Below are positions 7,300 through 15,633 of a DNA stretch of 16,588 bases, one piece after another. The stretch lies in the NCBI GenBank assembly GCA_036556145.1, contig DATBKB010000088.1, positions 1 to 16,588 of the forward strand. The letters are read 5' to 3'. Source of the DNA: JACDAV01 sp036556145. Its GTDB lineage: Bacteria; Chloroflexota; Limnocylindria; Limnocylindrales; CSP1-4. The position numbers and the translations under genes were made by a program. The notes under the pieces were generated by a model, which ran no database searches, was not told the origin of the DNA, and saw nothing but the letters and a program-made list of their open reading frames with translations. The stretch's first letter is position 1, and every line of letters starts with the position of its first letter.

Positions 7300-7305
7300 A
7301 GTCTA
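7300..7305 (-). promoter_or_regulatory. Candidate -10 box of the acetolactate synthase gene
   Basis: The minus-strand hexamer TAGACT lies 7 nt before the ATG at 7292 and fits TAnnnT. No Shine-Dalgarno sequence is present, so a leaderless mRNA is likely if this is the promoter. The candidate -35 region would fall inside the GC-rich hairpin at 7310-7324. The arrangement matches that before the membrane-protein gene at 4137. Confidence 0.35.
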
Positions 7306-7309
7306 CGGG

Positions 7310-7324
7310 CCGCGCGCCGCGCGG
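7310..7324 (-). terminator. GC-only hairpin after the fibronectin-III gene
   Basis: CCGCGC and GCGCGG form a perfect 6-bp stem with a 3-nt loop, 4 nt after the stop at 7329. There is no T-run. The position between the end of the secretion cassette and the acetolactate synthase promoter box suits a transcription-unit boundary. Confidence 0.35.
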
Positions 7325-7328
7325 GCCG

Positions 7329-8282
7329 TTACGGGGTGTAGTTCACCTGCACCTGGACCGAGTCGAGCGAGAAGTCACGCGTCGCGACGCTCGAGACGTC
7401 GGTCAGCCGGACGCGGAAGTTCGCGTTCGTGAAGTTGCCGACCGCCCAGGCGCGCCCCCACAGAAACGCCGTGCCGCCGAGCGTGTAGTTCGTCAGCGTC
7501 GTGCTCGTGATGTCGACCTGCTGGAAGGCCGTGTAGTTCACGCCGTTGTTCCACGACAGCTCGGCGCAGATTCGGTTCGTGCCCGCGACCGCGTCGATCG
7601 CGGCCTTCACCCTCACGCTGATCCCGTTGATCGACGTGACGGTGCCGGGAAGCGCAATCCCGAACGTCGTGAAGCGGTGCCGGTCCTTGCCGGCGTTCCC
7701 GCACGTCGTGTTGACGTTCGTGCCGCTGTCGACGTCCCGGGCGATCGCGCCGTCGTCGGCGCAGCCGTTGGCGGGCGTGACCTCGTAGCCGTTCGCGTCG
7801 CCGTTCGTCTCCGCCGCCTGCGCCGTGCACGGCTTGAAGCCGGTCACGCCCATGAAGACGACCGCGGTGACCTGGCCCGTCTGGACGCTCGTCCAGTTGG
7901 ACGCGGTCGATCGCAGCACGTAGTAGTAGGTGCCGTCGACCGTCGGGCTGTCGAGGTATGAGCTCACGGTCCGTGGCGTGGGGCTGGCGATCGTCGCGTA
8001 ACCGCTGCCGCTCACTGTCGACCGCATGACGTCATAGCCACCGGCGTACGTGTCGACGGTCGGCGTCCACGTGAGGTTCGCGGTCGTGCCGCCGGTCACC
8101 CCCAGGCCGGTCGGCGGATTCAGGGTGTCGGCCGTGAAAGCGCCCGTCGACGCCGCCGAGTCGGTGAGCCGCGCGATCGTCGACGGTGCGGCCGGGCCCG
8201 CCACGAGGCAGGCCGCGACGACGGCGGCGACGGTGGCCCGGAGGGCAGGCAGACGGCGCAGGCGTGCGGGTTCGGCCTTCAT
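7329..8282 (-). CDS. Secreted fibronectin-III protein with SipW-type signal peptide
   Basis: A 317-aa exported protein. Residues 1-38 are a basic stretch (RLRRLPALR) and a hydrophobic core (TVAAVVAACLVAG). They are followed by ARLTDSAASTGAFTADTL, which matches the FTDSEnATGAFTTGTI segment of the TasA-like protein of this cassette and is typical of SipW-dependent precursors. Residues about 56-142 are a fibronectin type III domain (NPPTGLGV start, NLTWTPTVDTYAGGYDVMRS, then GTYYYVLRSTASNW). Residues about 150-317 are a Thr/Asn-rich beta-sandwich-like region with four cysteines (C152, C174, C194, C239), possibly two disulfides, and the ending DFSLDSVQVQVNYTP. The ATG at 8282 overlaps the stop of the signal peptidase gene as ATGA, so the two are translationally coupled. 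A much longer in-frame reading extends upstream but is antisense-like arginine-rich sequence. It is probably a cell-surface or matrix component. Confidence 0.85.
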   Translation of the reverse strand: MKAEPARLRRLPALRATVAAVVAACLVAGPAAPSTIARLTDSAASTGAFTADTLNPPTGLGVTGGTTANLTWTPTVDTYAGGYDVMRSTVSGSGYATIASPTPRTVSSYLDSPTVDGTYYYVLRSTASNWTSVQTGQVTAVVFMGVTGFKPCTAQAAETNGDANGYEVTPANGCADDGAIARDVDSGTNVNTTCGNAGKDRHRFTTFGIALPGTVTSINGISVRVKAAIDAVAGTNRICAELSWNNGVNYTAFQQVDITSTTLTNYTLGGTAFLWGRAWAVGNFTNANFRVRLTDVSSVATRDFSLDSVQVQVNYTP

Positions 8283-8845
8283 GCCGCCGGCACCGGCGGC
8301 GCGCCGGCCGCTCCAGGGCCGGGCCGGGATGCAGCGTCGGCGCGATCCAGCTCCTCGGTCTCGAGGAACCAGGCGGCGCAGATGAGCAGGACCGTCAGGC
8401 CCGCCAGGAACCCGAGGCCCACGGGAGCCGATTCGAGAGCGAGGAGGTAGCCGACGTACGGAACGACGATCGTCACCCGGCCGAGGACCGCCGAAGCGGG
8501 CACGATCGCCGGGTCGGGATCGGGGTTGGCGTCGCCCTTCGTCTCGATCCAGACCTCGCCGTGCCGGTCGATGACCCGGACGATGCGGTGGGTGAAGACC
8601 GCGTGATCCGGGCCGACCTGGAGGGAGACGACGTCGCCGACCGCGAGCGATTCCGGGTCGGCGGGGGTCGCGACCACGGCGGCGCCGATCGGAACGGCCT
8701 CGCCCATCGACGGTCCGGCGACGACGAGCGTCGTGCCGCCCAGCATCGGCACGAGCCGGCCGAGCGCCAACGCGAGCAGGATCGCCGCCACGACGGCGAC
8801 GAGCATGAGGTCGAGCGCTCGGCGGAACGCGCCGATCCTCGTCAT
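8279..8845 (-). CDS. Signal peptidase I, SipW (archaeal/ER) type
   Basis: A 188-aa membrane protease with two transmembrane segments, at about 7-35 and 136-161. Numbered from the ATG at 8845, the catalytic serine is S46 in VAGPSMGEAVPIGA, the general base is H86 in FTHRIVRV, and acidic D105 lies in KGDANPDPDP. The His in place of the usual Lys marks the SipW/eukaryotic-archaeal class, and the numbering is within one residue of Bacillus SipW. SipW processes TasA-type precursors, and the genes on both sides encode such precursors. An in-frame GTG at 8860 would add five residues and shorten the gap to the upstream stop from 29 to 14 nt, so the start is uncertain. The C-terminal 20 residues are Pro/Ala/Gly-rich. 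Confidence 0.93.
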   Translation of the reverse strand: MTRIGAFRRALDLMLVAVVAAILLALALGRLVPMLGGTTLVVAGPSMGEAVPIGAAVVATPADPESLAVGDVVSLQVGPDHAVFTHRIVRVIDRHGEVWIETKGDANPDPDPAIVPASAVLGRVTIVVPYVGYLLALESAPVGLGFLAGLTVLLICAAWFLETEELDRADAASRPGPGAAGAPPVPAA

Positions 8846-8874
8846 GGCGATTCCGGCCACACGCCGATCGCCGC

Positions 8875-9462
8875 TTACGGGTTGTTGGCCGTCTGCTCAG
8901 CCGAGAAGGTGAACGTCGCCGTCGTTGAGGCTGCCTGGAAGGCGTTGCCCGTCGAGAGCGGCAGGCTCCACGCGAAGCAGAGGTCCTCGTTGGCGCCGGC
9001 GGCCAGCGCGCGGTCGCCGGCCTGCGCCCCCTGGTTCGGGTTGCCGAACGCCGCGCCACTCAAGGCGGCGGCACCGTAGAGCGGAGCACCGCCACCGGGG
9101 CAGGACCCGGCCGTGATCGTCAGGCTGAGCTGGTCGCGAAGGCCCTTGCCGTCCGTGTTCGTCGCCGCGGTGGTCATGGCGTAGCGCAGGGCGCCTGTGC
9201 CGCCGTTCGACACGTTGAGCGTCGCGCTGCCGGACGCCCCGGGGAAGATCGCGCTGAGATTGAAGAGTGCGGTCGGCGTCGTCGAGATGTCGATCGTTCC
9301 GGTGGTGAACGCGCCGGTCGCGTTCTCGGAGTCGGTGAAGACGGCGAGCGACATGCTGCCTGCGCCGAACGTCACCACGGCCGACGCGACCAGGATGAGC
9401 AGCGCGGCCAGCCGTCGCTTGCGACGCCGATCGAGATCGGGCGTCGCGGCGAGCGCAGACAT
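8875..9462 (-). CDS. TasA/camelysin-like SipW-dependent secreted protein
   Basis: A 195-aa precursor. Residues 1-40 are a signal peptide with a basic DRRRKRR segment and the hydrophobic core LAALLILVASAVVTFGAG. Cleavage is likely near SMSLA-VFTDSE (40/41). The next residues, AVFTDSENATGAFTTGTIDI, are the hallmark of SipW-cognate precursors. The mature part reads like a TasA/camelysin beta-sandwich: ALFNLSAIFPGASGSATLNV, GTGALRYAMTT, DGKGLRDQLSLTI, and the ending FTFSAEQTANNP. Two cysteines (C121, C162) could form a disulfide. The ATG at 9462 is chosen over an upstream start at 9543 because AAGGGGA lies 6 nt before it and the signal peptide starts there. TasA proteins form biofilm fibres; whether this one does is inference. 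Confidence 0.88.
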   Translation of the reverse strand: MSALAATPDLDRRRKRRLAALLILVASAVVTFGAGSMSLAVFTDSENATGAFTTGTIDISTTPTALFNLSAIFPGASGSATLNVSNGGTGALRYAMTTAATNTDGKGLRDQLSLTITAGSCPGGGAPLYGAAALSGAAFGNPNQGAQAGDRALAAGANEDLCFAWSLPLSTGNAFQAASTTATFTFSAEQTANNP

Positions 9463-9504
9463 GGAAGTCCCCTTCGGTCGGCTGTGGATCCCTCGATCCC
9501 TGAC

Positions 9505-9532
9505 GGTCGGCCGACATGTCCGGCCGTAGACC
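9505..9532 (-). promoter_or_regulatory. Hairpin in the leader of the secretion cassette
   Basis: On the minus strand GGTC-tac-GGCCG-(7 nt)-CGGCC-GACC folds into 4 bp, a 3-nt bulge and 5 bp. The centre contains the perfect DNA palindrome GACATGTC (9513-9520). It ends 42 nt before the ATG at 9462. It could be an mRNA leader structure or a protein operator. The rest of the 220-bp gap 9463-9682 shows no gene and no convincing -35/-10 pair. Confidence 0.35.
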
Positions 9533-9661
9533 CGGGTGAGCATGTGGTACCGCCCGATCCCGTGCCGAACGAGGCGATCTAAGCGACCTCGGGCGTAACC
9601 GACTATGGGACGTTCGGAGGCCCGCCCCGGTACGTTTGGCGCGCGGACTCGACGCGATGCC

Positions 9662-9679
9662 GGCGGCCTTTGGCCTGCC
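9662..9679 (-). terminator. Hairpin after the enoyl-CoA hydratase gene
   Basis: GGC-GGCC-TTT-GGCC-T-GCC on the plus strand gives a 7-bp GC stem with one bulged base and a 3-nt loop. It begins 3 nt after the stop at 9683. There is no T-run, as is common for hairpins in this window. It fits the end of the acyl-CoA operon. Confidence 0.4.
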
Positions 9680-9682
9680 CGA

Positions 9683-10552
9683 TCAGCGATCCGTGCGGCG
9701 GCCTGACCTTCCGGTGCCCGGCGGCACGACCGCCCGCCGGCCGGCCTCGGCGAGCCGCTCGTCGTAGCGGGCGTCGCGCCAGGCCAACGCGGCCTTGAGG
9801 CCGTCGCGGCGGACGATCGTGTCGAACTCGCGCGACGTCTCGTTCACGTTGATGAACGACTGCAGGTCGAGGCCCGATTCGACCGCGGCGAGGAAGCCCG
9901 ACGCCTCCATCGCCCGATTGAGCATGAGCTTCGTCGGCGCCATGACGTCGGGCGGGACGCGGGCGAGCCGGTCGGCGAGGGCATCGACCTCGGCCTCGAG
10001 GAGCTCAGCCGGGACGGCCCGGTTGACGAGTCCGATCCGGGCCGCTTCCCGGCCGTCGACGAGATCGCCGGTGAACAGCAGCTCGCGGGTCTTCTTCTGG
10101 CCGACGAGGAACGGCATGAGCAGCGTCACCGGCGCCGAACCGAACCGGATCTCGGGCTCGCCGAGCTGCGCATCCTCGGCGGCGACGGCGAGGTCGCAGG
10201 CCATCGCGAGCTCGAGACCGCCGGCCAGCGCGTAGCCGTGGACCTGGGCGATGACCGGCTTGGGGCAGCGCCAGATGGCCAGGGTCGCCTCGACGTCCAC
10301 GGCGAGGACCTCGCGCCAGCCCCAGGCGTCCCGGGGCGCTTCCTCCGACAGGTCGTACCCGGCACAGAAGGCCCGACCGGCGCCGGCGATGACGATCACC
10401 CGGACGGCAGCGTCGTCCACGGCGGCCTCGATCGCCGCGGTGAGCGCTTCACGAAGCTCGCCGCTGATCGCGTTGAGCTTCGTCGGCCGATTCAGGACGA
10501 GGCGGACGCCCCACGCTGCCGGCCGCCGGAGGACGAGCGGATCCTCGGTCAC
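9683..10552 (-). CDS. Enoyl-CoA hydratase/isomerase (crotonase family)
   Basis: A 289-aa crotonase-fold protein. The oxyanion-hole segments are GRAFCAGYDLSE (59-70) and HGYALAGGLELAMACDL (105-121). Both catalytic glutamates of true hydratases are present, E114 and E134, spaced 20 residues apart as in rat mitochondrial hydratase. This supports hydration of a 2-enoyl-CoA rather than a lyase or dehalogenase reaction. The C-terminal extension, DTIVRRDGLKAALAWRDARYDE then a basic tail, is slightly longer than usual. The GTG start at 10552 has GGAGAG about 2-4 nt upstream and lies 10 nt after the stop of the acyl-CoA synthetase gene. It is the last gene of the operon. The exact acyl chain cannot be read from the sequence. 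Confidence 0.92.
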   Translation of the reverse strand: MTEDPLVLRRPAAWGVRLVLNRPTKLNAISGELREALTAAIEAAVDDAAVRVIVIAGAGRAFCAGYDLSEEAPRDAWGWREVLAVDVEATLAIWRCPKPVIAQVHGYALAGGLELAMACDLAVAAEDAQLGEPEIRFGSAPVTLLMPFLVGQKKTRELLFTGDLVDGREAARIGLVNRAVPAELLEAEVDALADRLARVPPDVMAPTKLMLNRAMEASGFLAAVESGLDLQSFINVNETSREFDTIVRRDGLKAALAWRDARYDERLAEAGRRAVVPPGTGRSGRRTDR

Positions 10553-10562
10553 GGCTCTCCTT

Positions 10563-12749
10563 TCACGGGACCGCCTCGACGATCAGGGCGTCGACGGCGA
10601 GCGGGCCACCGGGAGTGGCGATGACGGGGTTGAGGTCGACCTCGATCCAGCCTGGTCGTTCGAGCGCGAGGGTCGAGAGCCGCGCGACCAGTGCCGCGAT
10701 CGCGTCGGGGTCAACCGGCGGCGAGCCACGGAAGCCGTCGAGCAGCCGGGCGCCACGGAGCGACGAGAGCATCTCGCGCGCCTCGGCGAGCCGGACCGGG
10801 GCGAGGGCCACCGCGACGTCGTCGAGCGCCTCGGCGAGGACGCCACCGAACCCGACGAGGACCACAGCCCCGAACATCGGATCGCGCTCGAGGCCGACCA
10901 TGAGCTCGAGGCCGGCCGGCGCCTGGCGCTGGACGGCGAGACCGCGGCGGTGCACGCTCGGCGGGAGCGGCAGCGCGAGGAGCTCCGCGGCCGCGGCGCG
11001 GACCGCGCCCGCGTCGGCAAGTCCCAGGCGCAGGCCGCCGACCTCGGTCTTGTGCGGCAGGTTCTCGGCGTCGAGCTTGAGGACGACCGGGTAGCCGAGC
11101 CGGTCCGCGGCCTCGACCGCCGCGTCGGCGTCCGCCGCCGGGACGAGGGGCGTGACCGGAATGCCGAGCGCCTCGAGCGCGGTGAGACTCTCGCGATCCG
11201 GCAGGACGCGTGTCCGCGGGCTCGGCGTCTCGGCCGGCCGGGGCACGTAGGCCCACGGGGTGGAGCCGGTCGCCAGCGCCGGCCACTCCGCCCGCCATGG
11301 ACCCTCGGCCGTCCGTCGCTCGCGCCGTCGCTCCCAACGGGCAAGCCCGGCGATCGCCGTGAAGGCCTCGACCGTGCCCCGCAGCAGGGGCGCGCCGCCG
11401 CCCTCCTCGTCGAGCACGCGCTTCGTCTCGGCCGGGGGCTCGCCGGAGGTGAGGGACACGTAGACCGGGAGGATCCCTGGCCGTTGCGCGGTCGCGGCGA
11501 GGAGCTGGCGGGTCACCTCGTTCGCGGTCGCGACCTCCGATGGCAGCGAGCGGTACGGGAAATCGTGCACGAGGACGAGGACGTCATACGCGCCGGATGC
11601 GGCCAGAGCATCGAATGCCACGCGGTAGGCGGTCGTGGCCTCCGCCGCGCCCCACGGGTCGAGGGGATTCCCGACGTAGCCCATCGTCGGGAGCCCGGCG
11701 AGGATCTCGGCTCGAGCCGACTCCGGGATCGGCGGCAGGTCGACACCGGTCTGCGGCGCGAGATCCGCGATCAACGACGCCTCGCCGGTCGACACCGTCA
11801 CGACGCCCGTCCGACCGCGACCAACGCGCCGGCCGGTCCGCCGGCAGCCGTCGGCGAGCTCGGCGGCTTCGAGGAGCTCATCGAGGTCGGCGCAGCGGAT
11901 GACGCCGGCGGCGTCAAGCGCCGCATCGGTCACGCGGGCCTCGCCGGCCAGCGACCCGGAGTGGGCGATCGCCGCCGTGCGCGCCTGGCTCGATCGGCCG
12001 ACCTTCACCGCGAGGATCGGCTTGCCGATCTCGAGCGCGTGGTCGGCCAGGGCGAGGAAGAGCTCCGGGCGCTTGAAGCCCTCCACGAAGAGGATGACCG
12101 CGGTCGTCTCGGGATCGTCGAGGCAATATGCGAGGTGGTCGCACAGGTCGATCGCCACCTCCGAGCCGCTGCTGATGATCCGGCTGAACCCGACGCGCGA
12201 CCCGGAGTGGATGAACGCATCGGTCACCGAGCCCGACTGGGCGATGCCGGCGACGCCGCCGCGCGGCAGGTAGGGCGACACGTCGCCGATGTAGGCGGAG
12301 GTGTTCGTCGTGAGATCCCAGACGCCCATGCAGTTCGGGCCGACGAGCGCGATTCCGTGCCGGCGGGCCAGCTCGGCGACCTCGTCCTGCATCGCCGCGG
12401 CCGCCTCGCCGCCCTCGACGACGCCCCCGCCCGGCACGATGACGGCCTTCGCGCCGACCGCCGCGGCATCCGACACGATGGCGCCGGCACGGAGCGGGTT
12501 GACCGCAACGACGACGATGTCCGGCACCTCGGGCAGGGCGGCGAGCGACGGAAAGCACGGCTGACCGTGCAGCTCCTCGTACTTCGGATTCACGAAGTGG
12601 CAGCGGGTCGCGCTCGCCGTCGCCCGGAGGTTGTCGCGGACGGTGCCGGCGATCCAGCTCCGCGGCGACGCGCCGACGACCGCCACGGACCTCGGCGCGA
12701 ACAGCGGCTCGAGGTCGATCGTTTGGGCCGCGGCCGGTTGCGTCGTCAC
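10563..12749 (-). CDS. ADP-forming acyl-CoA synthetase, fused alpha and beta parts
   Basis: A 728-aa single-chain NDP-forming acyl-CoA synthetase, which makes an acyl-CoA from a carboxylic acid, CoA and ATP through a phosphohistidine. Residues about 13-140 are the CoA-binding Rossmann domain (SVAVVGASPRS at 21-31). Residues about 145-300 are the ligase domain, with phosphorylated H263 in AIAHSGSLAGE. Residues about 310-470 form a second flavodoxin-like domain. Residues about 510-728 are the ATP-grasp domain: LGYPVVLKLD, then HKTEVGGL (566-573), LVGFGGVLAE and EVDLNPV (703-709). The start is the GTG at 12749, one base after the dehydrogenase stop, so the two are tightly coupled. A linker at about 470-510 is rich in Arg and Trp. 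Substrates of the family range from acetate and propionate to aromatic acids; the one used here is unknown. Confidence 0.94.
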   Translation of the reverse strand: MTTQPAAAQTIDLEPLFAPRSVAVVGASPRSWIAGTVRDNLRATASATRCHFVNPKYEELHGQPCFPSLAALPEVPDIVVVAVNPLRAGAIVSDAAAVGAKAVIVPGGGVVEGGEAAAAMQDEVAELARRHGIALVGPNCMGVWDLTTNTSAYIGDVSPYLPRGGVAGIAQSGSVTDAFIHSGSRVGFSRIISSGSEVAIDLCDHLAYCLDDPETTAVILFVEGFKRPELFLALADHALEIGKPILAVKVGRSSQARTAAIAHSGSLAGEARVTDAALDAAGVIRCADLDELLEAAELADGCRRTGRRVGRGRTGVVTVSTGEASLIADLAPQTGVDLPPIPESARAEILAGLPTMGYVGNPLDPWGAAEATTAYRVAFDALAASGAYDVLVLVHDFPYRSLPSEVATANEVTRQLLAATAQRPGILPVYVSLTSGEPPAETKRVLDEEGGGAPLLRGTVEAFTAIAGLARWERRRERRTAEGPWRAEWPALATGSTPWAYVPRPAETPSPRTRVLPDRESLTALEALGIPVTPLVPAADADAAVEAADRLGYPVVLKLDAENLPHKTEVGGLRLGLADAGAVRAAAAELLALPLPPSVHRRGLAVQRQAPAGLELMVGLERDPMFGAVVLVGFGGVLAEALDDVAVALAPVRLAEAREMLSSLRGARLLDGFRGSPPVDPDAIAALVARLSTLALERPGWIEVDLNPVIATPGGPLAVDALIVEAVP

Positions 12750-12750
12750 G

Positions 12751-13926
12751 CTAGCCCACGACCGGCTCGACGCCGCGGCGCTCGAGGCCGCGGGCGACGA
12801 TGAGCCGCTGGATCTCCGAGGTGCCCTCCCAGATCCGGTCGACGCGCAGCTCCCGGAAGTAGCGCTCCGCGGCCGTCTCTCGCATGTAGCCGCGGCCGCC
12901 GAACACCTGGACCGCGCGATCGGCGCAGCGGAATGCCGCCTCGGATGCGAAGAGCTTCGCGATCGACGCCTTCGCGTGGACGATCTTTGGATCCGCGCCG
13001 GTGTCGACGAGCCAGGCCGCCTCGCGCGTGAGCAGCCGAGCCGCCGACGCGTCCGCCGCGGAATCGGCGAGCGGGAACGACACGCCCTGGAAGTCGTAGA
13101 TCCGCTCGCCGAACTGCCGCCGGCCGGTGGCCCATTCGACCGACTCGCGGAGGAGCCGCTCCATCGCCCCGGCGCAGCGGGCGCCGATGTGGATCCGCTC
13201 CTCGACGAACCACTCGTTCGTCAGCTCGTCCGCGGCGCCCACCCGGCCGAGGACCGCATCGTCGCCGACGCGGACGTCCTCGAGGACGAACTGCGGGTGG
13301 CGGTCGGCGAAGGTGTGCGTGTAGTCGGGGTCGGCGGACATCCGCACGCCGGGCGTGTCGTAATCGACGAGGAAGAGCGTCGGCTCGCGCCGGTCGCCGT
13401 CGACGGCGATCGCGTGGAAGATCATGAAGTCCGTGTCGTCGGGGCCCGTGACGAACCACTTCTCGCCGTTGAGGACCCAGCCACCGGCCTTCGCGTCGCG
13501 GGTCGCCGTCGCCTCGAGCGTCCGGGCGTCGCTGCCGGCGTTCCGCTCGGTGATCGCGTAGCTGCCGGAGCGCTCGCCGCGGAGGCTCGGGTCGAGGTAG
13601 CGCTTGCGCTGCTCGGGCGTCGCGCGACGAAGGGCGTTGTACGCGCCGGGGATGAACGACCAGAGCCCGCCGGTCGCCTGGCCGAGCTGCTCCTGGACGA
13701 CGACCTGCTCGAGCGCCGTCCAGCCCTGCCCGCCGAGCTCCTTCGGGAAGCTGCCGCCCTGGAGGTTCGCCTCGAGCGCCGCCTTCCGGATGGCGTTCCC
13801 CCACTCTCGCGGCACCCGGCCGCCGGCCCGCTCGAACTCGACCTCGCGCGGCTGGAGGACCTCCGTGACGAAGCGTCGCACGCGATCGCCCAGGGCACGC
13901 TGGTCGGGGCTGAGGGCGAAGTCCAC
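12751..13926 (-). CDS. Acyl-CoA dehydrogenase
   Basis: A 391-aa FAD flavoenzyme of the acyl-CoA dehydrogenase family, which introduces the 2,3 double bond into acyl-CoA and passes electrons to ETF. FAD-binding segments are YAITERNAGSDA (123-134) and WVLNGEKWFVTG (150-161). The C-terminal helical domain has QVFGGRGYMRE (340-350) and the catalytic-base position E367 in RIWEGTSEIQRLIVARGL, the site used by short- and medium-chain enzymes. An unusual insertion, DYTHTFADRHPQFVLEDVRV at 201-220, precedes the beta-domain end. The GTG at 13926 starts the family-typical MDFALSPDQ; no Shine-Dalgarno sequence is visible. It is the first gene of a three-gene operon, and the order dehydrogenase, synthetase, hydratase fits activation and beta-oxidation of a carboxylic acid. 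Confidence 0.95.
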   Translation of the reverse strand: MDFALSPDQRALGDRVRRFVTEVLQPREVEFERAGGRVPREWGNAIRKAALEANLQGGSFPKELGGQGWTALEQVVVQEQLGQATGGLWSFIPGAYNALRRATPEQRKRYLDPSLRGERSGSYAITERNAGSDARTLEATATRDAKAGGWVLNGEKWFVTGPDDTDFMIFHAIAVDGDRREPTLFLVDYDTPGVRMSADPDYTHTFADRHPQFVLEDVRVGDDAVLGRVGAADELTNEWFVEERIHIGARCAGAMERLLRESVEWATGRRQFGERIYDFQGVSFPLADSAADASAARLLTREAAWLVDTGADPKIVHAKASIAKLFASEAAFRCADRAVQVFGGRGYMRETAAERYFRELRVDRIWEGTSEIQRLIVARGLERRGVEPVVG

Positions 13927-14007
13927 GCGCGGAGTCTGCTGCGGCCCTTGCCCGAGCCAGCCGCCGCGTCGCGGTCAGCGGGACGGGTAGAGGCGCGTCG
14001 ACGCTGA

Positions 14008-14026
14008 CGACCCGGCCCGCGGGTCG
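14008..14026. promoter_or_regulatory. Inverted repeat upstream of the acyl-CoA operon
   Basis: CGACCCG and CGGGTCG form a perfect 7-bp inverted repeat with a 5-bp spacer. The flanks (TGA on one side, ATCA on the other) extend it imperfectly. It lies 81 nt upstream of the dehydrogenase start, a suitable place for a regulator of the operon. It could instead act as an RNA hairpin. The rest of the 173-bp gap 13927-14099 holds no gene I can support. Confidence 0.4.
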
Positions 14027-14067
14027 ATCAACGCCTCGAACGTGAGCGAGCGCGCGGAGCCGACAAC

Positions 14068-14083
14068 GCCGGCATGGGCCGGC
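14068..14083 (-). terminator. Hairpin after the aldehyde dehydrogenase gene
   Basis: GCCGGC-ATGG-GCCGGC is a perfect 6-bp stem with a 4-nt loop, 16 nt after the stop at 14100. On the minus strand it is followed by GTTGTCGG, a poor T-run. It suits a boundary between the aldehyde dehydrogenase gene and the acyl-CoA operon. Confidence 0.4.
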
Positions 14084-14099
14084 CCGGTGCGGGCGAGCC

Positions 14100-15545
<1,446 letters not shown>

Positions 15546-15560
15546 CGATGGGCCTCGGCT

Positions 15561-15582
15561 CGGGCGTCCAAGTGGACGCCCG
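15561..15582. promoter_or_regulatory. Perfect 22-bp operator-like palindrome before the aldehyde dehydrogenase
   Basis: CGGGCGTCCA and TGGACGCCCG are exact reverse complements separated by two bases (AG). The site lies between the -10 box at 15586-15591 and the ATG at 15545, covering the expected transcription start. That is the classic position for a repressor. As RNA it would be a strong hairpin just upstream of the ribosome binding site. It is not followed by a T-run, so it is unlikely to be a terminator. Confidence 0.6.
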
Positions 15583-15585
15583 GCC

Positions 15586-15591
15586 ATTCTA
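15586..15591 (-). promoter_or_regulatory. -10 box of the aldehyde dehydrogenase gene
   Basis: The minus-strand hexamer TAGAAT has one mismatch to TATAAT and lies 40 nt upstream of the ATG at 15545. No good -35 is seen at 16-18 bp spacing, which suggests activator dependence or a different sigma factor. The palindrome at 15561-15582 overlaps the predicted start of transcription. Confidence 0.5.
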
Positions 15592-15607
15592 CGCGCCGCC
15601 TTCGAAT

Positions 15608-15630
15608 GCCCGAGGGCGAAGGCCTCAGGC
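15608..15630 (-). terminator. Hairpin after the 58-aa gene
   Basis: GCCCGAGG (15608-15615) pairs with CCTCAGGC (15623-15630) over 8 bp, including one G-T pair, with a 7-nt loop. It begins 3 nt after the stop of the small gene at 15634. It separates that gene from the aldehyde dehydrogenase promoter. The T-run is weak. Confidence 0.5.
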
Positions 15631-15633
15631 GCG

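Noticed and set aside
5130..7961. 943-codon plus-strand open frame
   Set aside because: It is antisense to the XRE, acetolactate synthase and fibronectin-III genes, has low complexity and no domain. It is a mirror of strong GC3 bias, not a gene.
8283..9059. N-terminal extension of the fibronectin-III reading frame
   Set aside because: It overlaps the signal peptidase gene in another frame and is Arg/Pro-rich. The ATG at 8282 gives a proper signal peptide and couples to the upstream stop.
10251..12803. 850-codon plus-strand open frame
   Set aside because: It is antisense to the hydratase and acyl-CoA synthetase genes, both of which have complete active sites. The translation shows no domain.
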